The notes under the pieces are model-generated. The model did not search any database. It was not told the DNA's origin and saw only the letters and a program-made list of their open reading frames with translations. This document shows, piece after piece, positions 36,459 through 45,773 of a stretch of DNA of 64,000 bases. How positions within the stretch are numbered: position 1 is the stretch's first letter; the number at the start of each line of letters is the position of its first letter. The position numbers were made by a program, and so were the translations under genes. The stretch comes from Chloranthus sessilifolius (taxonomy: Eukaryota > Streptophyta > Magnoliopsida > Chloranthales > Chloranthaceae): contig CM037587.1 of the NCBI GenBank assembly GCA_021018995.1, positions 68,157,604 to 68,221,603 on the forward strand, read 5' to 3'.

Positions 36459-37546
36459 GAAAAGGGTCGGAACCCACTGGTGTAGGGCATGAGTGCTACC
36501 CATGTGGGGCTAAATCACATGCCCATGTGGGGCTAAATCACATGTCATGTGATTTCTAAAACAACTGCCGTTTTGGATTACTCAACCATGGGGCACGTGA
36601 TTATCATTTTTAGGATTTCTTTGCCCGCCAAATCACATCACAGGTCAAATAAAGCATGACCCATCCTGGTGCATTGTATTTTTGACCTTGGACCACATTC
36701 TTTTTATGGTGGATGAGTTCTTTAATTATTTTTTTTTACATGGTACTTAATCGACCTTGGGTGAGTTGCTGTGGCACTCGATCTTCGAGTTAAGTGCCAC
36801 ATGATTGCCAATTGGCTTGGGGCAAGTGCGGCTGCCTCTATATTTATATCTATCACAAAAGCTCAACAAGTCAGATCATCTAATTGATGGGCCACCTCTT
36901 GGATGGGCTTAGATGAAAAACTTAAACAAACCAGAGGATACTAACATGGTATCAATGGTCTTTCGGGTGGAAGATTAGGAAGGACGGCTAAGTTCATCCA
37001 ATCAACTCATCGAATCTGCACCGCATCGAAGTGACAAAACCAGTAGGCATTTGCTCAAGGTATAGGTGCATATTCTTTATCAGTTAGTATTAGGTAAATA
37101 GCCGAAGGGCCAGGTGACTTGGTAGTCGGGTCATTTATTTTTTGGGACGTGTCTATTAAAATCAACATGTGTGCCACGGTCGAAAAATCCAATGTCTACT
37201 ATGTAAGTCTAACCTACCGTTAATTTTTGTTGCCCGTAAGCTTGCTTTGAATTAAGAAAAGATAGTCTTTTAACCTAGTCTTTTTTACCATAGATCTTGA
37301 GATCATAACGGTCAAATAACACAAAACACATGGTGGTTCTATATGTTATGCACCCCAAAACCGTCCCAAGAGCAATAGTGATGGTGCTCGGGTCGGGTAC
37401 CAAACAACAAGCTTTCTATATGTATTGCTTGCACCTAGATTTTCACATTTATGATACCACCGCCTGTCACGTCATAGAATTCTGTCAAAAGCTGACTTCC
37501 ATATATTTCAGGGCTGTCCCTGAAATTGGTGAAGATAAGTTTTTGA

Positions 37547-37577
<31 letters not shown>

Positions 37578-38264
37578 GTATATGGAAAAGGCCTCCCTCC
37601 TATGGAGGACGGTCACGGTCCTCCAAGCTTTCACGTGGAGCTTCACGTGGCAGCCAACATATCGTTTGGATGCCATGTGGAGCTCGGGTGCATTGCTTAG
37701 ATCATCTTTGTATTTAATGTAAGTTCGGCGAAAAGATGGGAGAATTTAAATTTTTTTTAAAGATTAAAAAGTATAAAAATAGAAAATGGTCATAATTTGT
37801 TAAATAGTTGCAAATTAAACACAAATTAATAAAAATGCACGAATATCTGAGAAATTTGCAAATTATTCATATTCAATTTGCATAACCCAGAATTGCAAAT
37901 TATTCGTTGATTTTGAGAATGTTTTAATGTGAACATGTGAAGTGAAAGGCAGTGTATTATCCCTGTCAAAAGCTGACTGTTACGGATTGTTTAAGATGAT
38001 GAATTTGTTTTTTCTGTGTGCTGCAAAAACAAGGGGGAGGCAGTTGATGGCGGAAGCAACCAGCAAGCCTGGGAGAAGTGGTCGACCGATGGCACCGAGA
38101 GGCAAGTGGCAAAGCTGATGGAAGAAGACGTTGGGGCTGCTATGCAGTTCCTCCAATCTAAAGCTCTCTGCATTATGCCCATCTCACTGGCAGCAGCCAT
38201 CTACCCCACCCAACAATCCGACACCACACCGCTCATCAAGCCTGAACCTAACGCCCCTTCTTAG
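21851..38264 (+). CDS. UNE12: bHLH transcription factor, UNE12 (bHLH59/bHLH7) group, seven exons
   Basis: This is a nuclear bHLH regulator that binds E/G-box DNA as a dimer. In Arabidopsis the group is named for an unfertilised-embryo-sac phenotype and is implicated in temperature-dependent immunity. The exons, all phase 0 with GT-AG borders, are 21851-22162, 23045-23134, 27176-27295, 28471-28536, 33787-33852, 35095-35172 and 38034-38264: 320 codons, close to the usual 310. The N-terminus has DDFLEQILAMPSYAG and the FPLGLSLEQGKSGFLKPEE motif. RPRVRARRGQATDPHSIAER (residues 155-174) opens the basic region with the H169/E173/R177 G-box triad. Helix 1 is ERIAERMKALQELLP, the loop NSNKTDRAAM, helix 2 LDEIVDYVKFLRLQVKVLSM. 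The C-terminus carries GTERQVAKLMEEDVGAAMQF and LQSKALCIMPISLA. No disruption is visible. Exon 2 (30 residues) is less conserved and could be a cassette exon. The gene is stretched to 16.4 kb by intron insertions. Confidence 0.97.
23648..23692. repeat. (TA)n microsatellite, intron 2
   Basis: About 22 TA units after a 13-base A run. It lies in the 4.0-kb intron 2 of the bHLH gene. Confidence 0.95.
24032..24083. repeat. (AT)n microsatellite, intron 2
   Basis: About 26 AT units. A TTTTTTTG run (24190-24222) and A-rich tracts (24440-24470) follow nearby. Confidence 0.95.
25010..25064. repeat. (AT)n microsatellite abutting a MITE
   Basis: About 27 AT units directly left of the small inverted-repeat element at 25065, as often seen where MITEs target AT repeats. 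Confidence 0.95.
25065..25173. mobile_element. Small MITE with GCATAATAGTAAACCACACC termini
   Basis: The left end GCATAATAGTAAACCACACC (from 25067) and the right end GGTTTACTATTATGC (to about 25172) are inverted copies. A partial relative, GTATAATAGTAAACCAACC, occurs at 24296 with TTCAGTGGTGTAAG after it. Both are in intron 2. Confidence 0.75.
25248..25440. repeat. Dispersed short repeat R1, copy 2 (intron 2)
   Basis: It is homologous to 20945-21195, with the landmarks ACCTATAAGTGGATG, ATGATCTATCACTTTGACGG and CTTAAACCATTAACTGT in the same order. Confidence 0.65.
26502..26700. repeat. Minisatellite in intron 2 (four irregular copies)
   Basis: The core TTTTTACCATACTATGATTA, continuing TCCAGGC, is repeated at about 26509, 26571, 26606 and 26660. 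Two copies add the segment ATTACTCTTTCTAGGCATTA. Copies are almost identical, so expansion is recent. Confidence 0.95.
27673..28079. mobile_element. Long-inverted-repeat (Mutator-like) MITE in intron 3
   Basis: The whole 407 bp folds on itself. The left arm starts GAGTACCTTTAAATCCACCC, the right arm ends with its complement, and the arms stay alignable for about 190 bp each, meeting near AAGTGACCTTAAAATCAATT. Flanking TTTATCTCA (27664-27672) and TTTATCTTA (28080-28088) look like a 9-bp target duplication with one change, the Mutator superfamily length. It has no coding capacity. It is the same family as 34093-34433. Confidence 0.85.
28849..29221. repeat. About 150-bp direct duplication around a (TC)n tract, intron 4
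   Basis: 28849-28998 and 29072-29221 share AAGAAAGAGAGCCACCCATA, GCCACCATCTCTTC-AGACTG and AAGGTCAAATACTT. The second copy has about 25 bp of different sequence after AGACTGCCCTA. A (TC)13 run at 29002-29027 lies between them. Confidence 0.9.
30450..30560. repeat. Short tandem duplication, intron 4
   Basis: A unit beginning AAGGCCCCAGCATGC and ending CCATTTTACTTTCTC (30467-30518) is repeated, diverged, at 30525-30568. An A-run (30446-30461) precedes it. Confidence 0.6.
32102..32129. repeat. (CTT)n microsatellite, intron 4
   Basis: Nine CTT units. A 41-bp duplication (AAGCATACCTGTCCTATGTA repeated at about 32200 and 32243) follows closely. Confidence 0.95.
32500..33179. mobile_element. Non-autonomous DNA transposon with TTGTCAAGG termini, intron 4
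   Basis: The left end TTGTCAAGGCCACGCTATAG and the right end CATGACCTTGACAA are inverted. Subterminal GCCATGGCG/CGCTATGGC words repeat on both sides (for example 32600-32620 and 33118-33150). The interior is AT-rich without an ORF. This layout is known from hAT-like MITEs; I could not confirm an 8-bp target duplication. Confidence 0.7.
33212..33545. repeat. GGGCTGTCAATGGG-type repeat element, intron 4
   Basis: It starts GGGCTGTCAATGGGTTGG and is full of CCCGACC/GGTCGGG words (33295-33345, 33410-33430, 33475-33540). That is the composition of a common plant repeat beginning with this motif. The right terminus is not clear. Confidence 0.5.
34093..34433. mobile_element. Long-inverted-repeat MITE in intron 5, same family as 27673-28079
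   Basis: The arms (about 34093-34245 and 34285-34433) are complementary over roughly 150 bp. They share with the intron-3 element the text CATTGACTG, CCAATCTTTGACACCATAG and ATCTTGAGATCA. The loop lies near CATACATTGAATGTGG. Further single-arm remnants of the family occur at 36195-36290 and 37265-37330 in intron 6. Confidence 0.8.
35173..35286 (+). repeat. 57-bp tandem duplication carrying the exon 6 splice donor
   Basis: Unit 1 (35173-35229) starts at the exon-6 donor GTACTAAAGG. Unit 2 (35230-35286) repeats it as GTACTAAAGATC with about 9 changes, preceded by CAG. Unit 1 contains no stop codon in the bHLH frame and is exactly 19 codons, so use of the second donor would give an in-frame longer product. 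Confidence 0.95.
36409..36455. repeat. (AT)n microsatellite, intron 6
   Basis: About 23 AT units. A 28-bp duplication (CATGTGGGGCTAAATCACAT twice) follows at 36500-36543. A shorter (AT)n is at 37546-37571. Confidence 0.95.
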
Positions 38265-38904
38265 ACTCTTAAAAACGATGCAACATGCACGTGCCCATCA
38301 ACGACTCCGATCTGCTCTAGCCCTTCATCTCATAATCGCCGCCGTCAGATCTCAATGGTGCGCGGTTCTTTGGGCCGGTGTGGTTTCTAACATGTCCCAT
38401 ACATGGCTTATGTTTTTTTTTTTTTTTTTCTTTTTTTTTTTTTTGTTCTTCTGTCAAACGTGTAATGATGTCATGGGTAGAAAAAAATTTGCAGATATTC
38501 CTCATATCTTCTTTCCATGACTGAGTGAAGCGGGAAGGGGAGGATTGTCAAAGCTCTTGTCTGCTCCCTCTTTTTGTTTTTAAAATAATAATTTTTTATC
38601 CTTTTGGTGGAGGGTGGTTGTGGCGGATTACCAAAGCACTTTGTGGTGGTGGGACCTGCTCCCCTTTTGGCGAGTGGGTGGGTGGGTGGTGGGGACCGTC
38701 TAAAAGAGAGATGGATGGTTGTGATGATGAGCGGATAAAATATATAGATATAAGAATTGTTATGTGCATGGTACGCTCAATGAGGAAATTGAGAGGAAGT
38801 TGAAATGGAATATGGTAGGGCCCGTCTTCTTAAGTAAGCGATGTTGGGGCTGTGGGGTCAAAACGGTTGGATGAGTAGAGTATATGTCAGGTGGTTTAAC
38901 TTGG

Positions 38905-38969
<65 letters not shown>

Positions 38970-39036
38970 GATGATGATGATGATGATCATCGATGATGGT
39001 ATGTTGGAAGCTTTAGGACAACATCTAATGGGACAT
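38265..39036. other. 3' flank of the bHLH gene with simple repeats
   Basis: The 3' UTR presumably occupies the first few hundred bases, but no clear AATAAA is seen. It contains a T-run (38409-38445), (AT)n 38906-38939, (GA)n 38940-38965 and (GAT)n 38965-38987 in direct succession. Confidence 0.7.
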
Positions 39037-39201
39037 GACTATAAAATATAAGATTATTAGCTGAAGTCAAAACTCTCGCAATTAACAAATAATTTGCTGC
39101 TAATACTCTTATCGTTAATTGTCATACTAGCCTATAATAGTATTTTGATTAATAGCGGCAATTTTTGGCCGTCATTACTAGTCTTATTTTATGTAACGGT
39201 G
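39037..39201 (-). mobile_element. CACTA-type MITE, copy 2 (inverted relative to copy 1)
   Basis: ACTATAAAATATAAGATTAT at the left is the complement of the right end of the element at 20408-20590. TAATAGCGGCAATTTTTGGC and CTTATTTTATGTAACGGTG at the right match the complement of its left end, with a small insertion in the terminus. No target duplication is recognisable. With copy 1 it brackets the bHLH gene in opposite orientations. Confidence 0.75.
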
Positions 39202-40559
39202 TGATATGCACAATCTAGAACCAACTTACAGCCGATGTGACCAAAAATGCATTTCTTTCGAGTTTTCTTATAAAACGTATAAAATGTTATTTTTTTGTGT
39301 TTATTTGAAAAAATCATGTATGATTGAAAATTCCATGTATTTCCTAATTTTTTCACTAGGGTTTTCTATTATCTATTAAGACTAGATTGGCATGTTAACA
39401 TAGGTGTTTTCTAGCACGGGGGCACTACACGACACGTCTCTTCCGCCCGTGCGGCGTCTTGATGCCATTGCAATAAGGCCAACTTAACGCTCCATCAGTT
39501 CTGATATTATTCGCCTAGAGGACGAGAGTCCCCCTACATGATTACTTTCTTAATTAAGGCTTATCATACCAATGTATTAAGCCTCTTGCGACAAGCATAC
39601 CCGTACTTTTATGTTTCACTTGGCCTGTTCAAGCTTTAACTTGTGCAATGGATTAGTATCTCACGTGCGATAGTAGCATTTAGCTTTTCATGTCGTCTCA
39701 TTTTAACATGTCACGCTGTCATATTGAACCAAACACATTATCGTATGTGACTCGCAATCAACACAAATCCTAAGCATTTGACCCTCATGTCAATGTATTC
39801 CACAATGTCCAACGTAGTACACTGAGTGTTTCACTCTTCCAATCTATGTGCACCGCGACGCATAGCTTGCGACATGACAACCTCACTTGGGTGACATGAC
39901 ATTGCTGAAGCAATGTCATAGGCCCACCTTTACAAACTTAGGAGACTATTGTGCACCCTTCAGTATTATAAGGCCTTATATGTGTAGGAGTAGTATCGCA
40001 GTTCTTCTCTCATATATATGGTAAATGTTACCTCTAGCCAAATACGTTTTGGTTTGTGACATATGAACCTTGCCTGTGACACATGAATCATGTCTCACCA
40101 ACACATGTAAGTTACCTATGCCAACGAGCGTCTAGTCGCCACATTAGCACACTACTTAGCTCAATTAGCCATTTTTGCCTAACATAAGGGAGCACGCAAT
40201 GCAACGTAAGGCGTGTACACCTCCATGCTCGTGTGACACATACCTAGCTCCAAGGCTAACACTTTCTTGCTAGCCGACCCGCCTAGCTCTAAGGCCTACA
40301 CGCTGTCACGCTCCTTCCCCTTGCCCTCGCGTAATCCGTGACAGTGGCGCCGAGGCAGGTGAGTGCGACGAACACTGCTTCTCATATACATATTTGGGCA
40401 TTTCAAATTCTTAAGTCATTTTCCTTTTCATGTAAATTACTATACTTTTTTTTTCTTAACTATCGCGGGAAATGCTTAAATTGTGGAAACGATTAATTTA
40501 ATTTATCAAAATAGTTGTGGAAACATGATTTAAATACTATCGATTCAAATTCTCATTTT
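39202..40559. other. No gene; possible LTR with primer-binding-like site
   Basis: 39400-40340 is relatively GC-rich with ACATG/CGACATGAC words and ends CGTAATCCGTGACA, followed by GTGGCGCCGAGGCAGG (40345-40360). A TGGCGCCG string right after a ...TGACA terminus suggests an LTR end plus primer-binding site, but I could not find a matching start or a second copy. Confidence 0.3.
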
Positions 40560-41600
40560 TGTTAATCTAATTGGGCAAATTCTAGTTTTACGATTTTATT
40601 GTAATAAATTCTATCAAGTGCGAAACTATAAATAAGATAAATCAAGAGAATTTTCTCAAAAGTAAGACCTTAAAAGTTGATGTCCATACAAGCCCACTTA
40701 CAAAAAGACAATAATTATTTTCAAAAGTAATGGACTTAAAATAAAAGTAAGAAGGAAAAGATCATTTCAAAAATAAGAGTGCAGGTGCTGGTAGCTCTAT
40801 AGGCAAAATGAGCTTAAATTGTCAGCTAAATGATCGCTCTTGGATCTTTCCTTGTCTAGCTCCTTTAACTTTGGCTGGGTAGCTGTTGACTAACCTCTGA
40901 AATTTTTGGGTCATTAAACGATCGTAAGCAATGAAGCTTAATAAAGTTTTAATTAATTTTGTAACGTGTTTCAGTACAAGTAGTATAAGAAAATTTCATA
41001 AGTGCAAATGCAAGTGGGGTTTTTAGCAGTTGTGATAGCATAACTAAGCAAGATTAGACTATCATTATGCAGAAATTCTAAGTAAATATAATATAAGCAA
41101 TTTTATCTAACCTGAAGGTAAACGTTCATAATAGGAATAGCAGTTTGAGATGTGCAATTTATAATTAAAGGAGGAAATAATAAGATTTACAGCTAAATCA
41201 CAAAATATTATTCTACAGGTTACTGCCATAACCTTATCTAGAAAAAGACTTACAAATATAACATTAGCAAGCACAAATTTATAAGTTACATTAAGATTTT
41301 CTGAAATGATTTAAGTGTAATTTTGGTTATTTGGATGTTTGATTCTTATTATAATATATAAGTTGGTTATTAGTATCTTTTAATTTATTCGGTGTCGATA
41401 CTAGAACACCAAACATGGTTCAAATTCAAATTCAAAATGTCAATGTTTGCGCGAACAAAGGTCGACTCTCTCTGCTGCTTAGTCAATCAAGACAATGATC
41501 AATGACCTTGTTGGTATAACTAAACTCGATCCTCAGCTGCCATTTCAAAAACTCTTTCAAATACGAGGTGCTCATGCGAGTTTGTTCGTAAGAAGAACGA
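40560..41600 (-). mobile_element. LTR fragment, family B, copy 3 (antisense)
   Basis: On the minus strand the landmarks of copies 1 and 2 appear in order: GGCAGCTGAGGATCGAGTTT, GGTCATTGATCATTGTCTTG, ACCATGTTTGGTGTTCTAG, TTATTAAGCTTCATTGCT, and CTATAGAGCTACCAGC near 40800. No ORF is present. Confidence 0.6.
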
Positions 41601-41689
41601 TCAACTATGTGAGGCTTTCAGAGTTTAGAATAGTATCTCTTTTCGCTTTCAAGGTTTTCGGATTCGTCATCAAATAACTAATATGCAAG

Positions 41690-42110
41690 CTTCAATTTTC
41701 AAAAATTTTCATTTTCAATTTCAAGATTTAAGTATTCAAAATTCCCATTTCGGGTTCAGAATTCAAATACTCATTTCGAGTTCAAAGTTCAAATATTCAG
41801 ATAGTCATTCAAATACTCATTTTGAGTTCAAAGTCTAAATATTCAAATTCAAGTTCAAATTCAGTTTCAGGTTCAAGTTCCAAGTTCAGGCTTTAAGTAT
41901 GAATTCAAGTACTAGTTTCAAGTACAAGTGCAAATTTCAGGTTCTAATACATGTTCAAGATCATGTTCATGTTTAAGATCTAATTCTAGTTCAAACAGAA
42001 ATTCAAGTCCAAATTCAAATACTAGTTCAAATACAAATTCGAGTCCAAATTCAAATACTAGAATCAAGTTCAAACAGAAGTCAAGTCCGAGTTTTCAAAT
42101 TCTATGACTT
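41690..42110. repeat. TTCAAGTTCAAAT low-complexity tract
   Basis: About 35 degenerate copies of TTCAAATACTAG / TTCAAGTTCAAAT. Read on the minus strand it is a GAACTTGAA run, like the GAACATTGAA tract in the chromovirus LTR. Confidence 0.9.
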
Positions 42111-42393
42111 GATCCTAAGGGAGGCTGTCGTCGGTTTACACTTATATCAAGTGTTACCTCCATTTAAAGTCCAATAAGGATTTATGTTTATTGTCATCGA
42201 TAAAAACAAAATTCGGTCGTCTCTAACGATGTTTAAGGCATTAAGGTACTTGCTTCTAAGACTCCGATAAATTTATTCAACTAAGTGACCATTCATTAAT
42301 GGGTAAATTTTCTTACTCCTATGATTGCCGAGGTAAGGGTCTTGGGCCCATTCTATTCTCAATAGACTTATTCGGGTCTTGAGTTCAATAAGT

Positions 42394-42478
42394 CAGAGAT
42401 CTAATGGGTCATGGGTCCAATGGGTCAGGGATCCAATGGGTCATGGGTTCAATGAGTCAGGGATCCAATGGGTCATGG
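42394..42478. repeat. 32-bp minisatellite, 2.7 copies
   Basis: The unit CAGGGATCCAATGGGTCATG, followed by GGTTCAATGAGT, is itself a doubled 16-bp unit. Copies begin at 42394, 42426 and 42458. Confidence 0.95.
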
Positions 42479-45043
42479 ATTATCTTCCTATGTGATTTGG
42501 GCCTTTACTAAATCCAAATCTAGGTGTACTGGCCTTTTCAAAGTCTGGGCCATTTATATTCATCCATTATGGGTTTTTATCAAAAAAATTTTGGCTGGAC
42601 TCATATCTTAGAAAACCATTTAAGATTTACCAAGCCAGTGGCAGGATCTTTAACAAAATTCTTATTTACCTTACCAATTATATTTACTAAGAAATTGGTA
42701 TTTTGGGTCTTATTGGGTCATTAAAAGATTAGACCGAATCTCTTGACGTGGTTGACCAAATTCACATAAGTCTTATCACAGGTTAGCTTTATGGTGACCA
42801 TGTGATATGGTATTTCCCAAGTAGATACGAGTCTCGGGTCAAGGTCCAAGTTCTAGGTTTCATTCTTTCAAAATGTAAATTTTCCCACAAGTGTGGCAGA
42901 TACCTTGTGATAAATTGCTCGCCATTTTCAATTTCAATCGAATTTTTGAGTCTTATGAAAACTGAGTGAAAGAGATTCGATAATCGCATATTTCCCAGGT
43001 GGTGGTACTAAAAAATATGATCAGGTTTGATCATAACTGACAGTTCGCTGAGGTCTATCGTCTTTTATCAGGTTTTTGGGTCAGATTTATTGGACCTAAA
43101 TGCCGGGATTGAAACTCTTAGTGCTGATGTCGAAATCAGACACTCAACAGTTTTTTAGAAAGTTTAGCAAGTTACCTGAATTTTCCTTGTACATTTCGGG
43201 AATCAAAGGTCAAGGGATTAGACAAAAATTTGGCTCATTCGATCACGGGTCAAGTCTGATTACTGGTTGGGTGTCATGTTCTGCATTACAATTTTACCGA
43301 TTTTCTCGCCGACAATTCTGATAGAATCATTATGTGAACATTTTCTCAAGCCCTAAGGACATGTCAGGGCCCATTCTTGATTTATCCCAGTTTTTTCCGA
43401 AAAAGTTTTGGGCATGGAAATCATAACTCTTCAAGGGCTCTGATTTCAGGTGCAAGAACTTCGTTGCCTTGTGCTCCAGGTGCCGTAACTTTCAAACCGT
43501 ATGCAGTCCGGTTCTTTGGACTACAAAGCCTACAACTTGGGCTTTCGATGGGGTCCATCTAGTGGTCCATCTCATGCCACAATTTTCGGGTCTCGGTTCA
43601 GGATGTTCCTAAGTTAGTTCCAGATTCATCGGGGTCTAGTTTTGGGTCTGTTCTATTAGTTTTAATCGACAAGAGTCGCCTGTAGGCATTACCCTATTCG
43701 TCGGTTATCCATCTATCTAGAAATTTCGGATTGGCTTGGAGAGCCATCCGATCTAGCCTAAATTTCTGGGCACGATTATATTTTTCAAATCATTTTCAAA
43801 GATTGGTTTCCATTAAAACTAGGTTTTTCAAATAAATTTTCGATTAAACTTTTAAAACTTAACCGATACGTTTTATAGTGTAAATTATCCAAAATTCAGG
43901 ATTTCATCGATAACGACCAATCACCGTTGATCATTCGTGATCGACATAGGTCACGATTTTCCAAAATTAGGAATCTCATTAGACCGTTAGTCCATCAAAA
44001 TGGTCAAACTTCGGTCAAAAGATCATTTAATGGTCCCGATTTACGTTAAACGATATAGAACCTATGTATCAAAATTATTCCTATCCATGCATCTATCATC
44101 ATTAAAATTTCGTGATCAAATTTTAGAAGTCTAACAGATCATTCAAGAGTTGACTAATTTATCTAAACTCATCAAGGAATTAGTTTCTAAGATCGGAATT
44201 AGGCAAGAAAATCAAACATCTTAGGCCATAAAAGTTCAAGTAAATCAAGCAAATTGTCAAAATTACCAATCGTGACCATCCGATTTGACTACCTTCAAGA
44301 CCATATTTTAACCAAAATTTTCTGAGATGAATTCATATAAAACTCATTACATCCCAGTCACTAATTATGCAAAAATATAATCTAATTCTTATGGAAATCA
44401 ATAAAATTTCAAGACTATCTCATGTAGACTATCTAGAATTCTAGCAATCTAGAACTACACATTTTGATCATGATTAAATCAGTATATGATGTAATGAAAT
44501 TTTGAGATTTCACATAAATAACTCATCAAAGTATGCATCAAATATCATGTCATAAATCCAATAAATTTCTATATAAGGAAATAAGATTATTCAACACTAT
44601 ACTATACATAGAATCAAAATACATCTATAACCACTATTTGGCCCAGAAATCTGTGATCAGTATAGTAGTTTCCAGAGATCAAAAGTCAAAATTTATCATC
44701 TACAAAACATGTATTTTCCAGTCATAAAGTTTATTTAATTTATCTTATACAACATGGTCATACAAAGTTAAAAACTCAAGATTTCTACACATTAGTGCAT
44801 AGAGGTCATATTGGACCAAATCTTGAACATTAGATAGCCTTGCATGATCATATGGATCACATGCCTGACATCCAAGTTTCATGAATATAATAAATGTATA
44901 GAGTATTTACAATATTTAAATTACAACCACATTTTAATCTAGAAAAATATAAGAAAATTCAAGAATTTACAACTAGGTGTTGGTCTTGACATCTTTGACC
45001 AATATAGACCATTGGATGGTCTTGCATGACCATATAGATCACA
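42479..45043. other. Decayed LTR-like sequence, no gene
   Basis: No supported ORF. A GTAACTTTCAAACCGTATGC stretch at 43484 resembles the opening of module M. CATGATCATATGGATCACA (44844) and CATGACCATATAGATCACA (45027) are a diverged duplicate pair. TGTAATG at about 44490 could be an antisense LTR edge. Confidence 0.35.
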
Positions 45044-45261
45044 CCAATAAGGGGTGTATAAGTTTTTACTTTAAAGTCCAAAATAAAGGTTCGAAACTTA
45101 CGTATCAAGTTTCAAACCTCTGACCTCTTACCTATAACTCAAGTCTTTAACTAGTAGGCTATCTCATAGCTTGTGTCAACTAATGATTTAATTAATATAG
45201 AAGCTTGAAGACCAAACATTATTAACCACAAATACAACATACGAAAATTTGGGTCGTTACA
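45044..45261 (-). mobile_element. Start of a chromovirus LTR, antisense
   Basis: On the minus strand from 45261 it reads TGTAACGACCCAAATTTTCG and matches 7581-7803 for 218 bp with about 16 differences, then diverges after TTGGTGTG. The tRNA-like A/B-box pair is conserved (45108-45161). Immediately upstream on the minus strand is a polypurine-type tract. Confidence 0.85.
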
Positions 45262-45463
45262 TTTTTCCCTCTTTATAGAATTTTTGTCCTTGAAAATTTG
45301 CGTACTTAATAATTCGAAGATTGCTTCAGATTTCTTATTTGTTCACGTTCCTCAAATGAAAGTGGTTTGAAGGGTCACATCTAATGGGTCAATTGTTCGA
45401 CTAAGGTGAGAATATCTGGATTGTTACATTCACCCTTTAAAATTTTTCGTCCTCGAAAATTTG
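45262..45463 (-). mobile_element. Two polypurine tract/LTR starts in tandem, antisense
   Basis: Minus-strand CAAATTTTCAAGGACAAAAA then AAAGAGGGAAAAA ends at 45262, beside TGTAACGACCC. A second one, CAAATTTTCGAGGACGAAAA then AAAGGGTGAA, ends at 45429, beside TGTAACAATCCAG (45428 downward). The TTTCGAGGACGAAA text before an LTR is a hallmark of plant chromoviruses. The outer LTR is cut after about 128 bp, where the inner element's tail begins. Confidence 0.75.
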
Positions 45464-45773
45464 TCACATGATCATTGATGTGAACCGACACAACAGATGG
45501 TTAATATCATTATCAGAAATGTATCATTGACAAAAATATCAGATGCCCTTCACAAGCAAACAGTTAAAAGTAAACATGTAAACTAACATGGAACCTAACG
45601 ACCAATACTTCGAAAGTGTCAGAATTTTCCACCACTAACAAAAATAATATCAAAAGTGCTAGAATTTTCCACAATCAACAAAACAAGGGAAATAAAAGGG
45701 AAAAATCCACTACTGATCCACCTCTTCATCTGTCTAGTTGACCTCCTCCTCGATGCTACCTTTGGGTTGGGAA

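Noticed and set aside
44485-45261. A complete ~770-bp minus-strand LTR from 45261 to TGTAATG near 44490
   Set aside because: The right start is convincing but the left edge is only a 7-base match with no primer-binding site beyond it, and the family's LTR elsewhere is about 2.2 kb.
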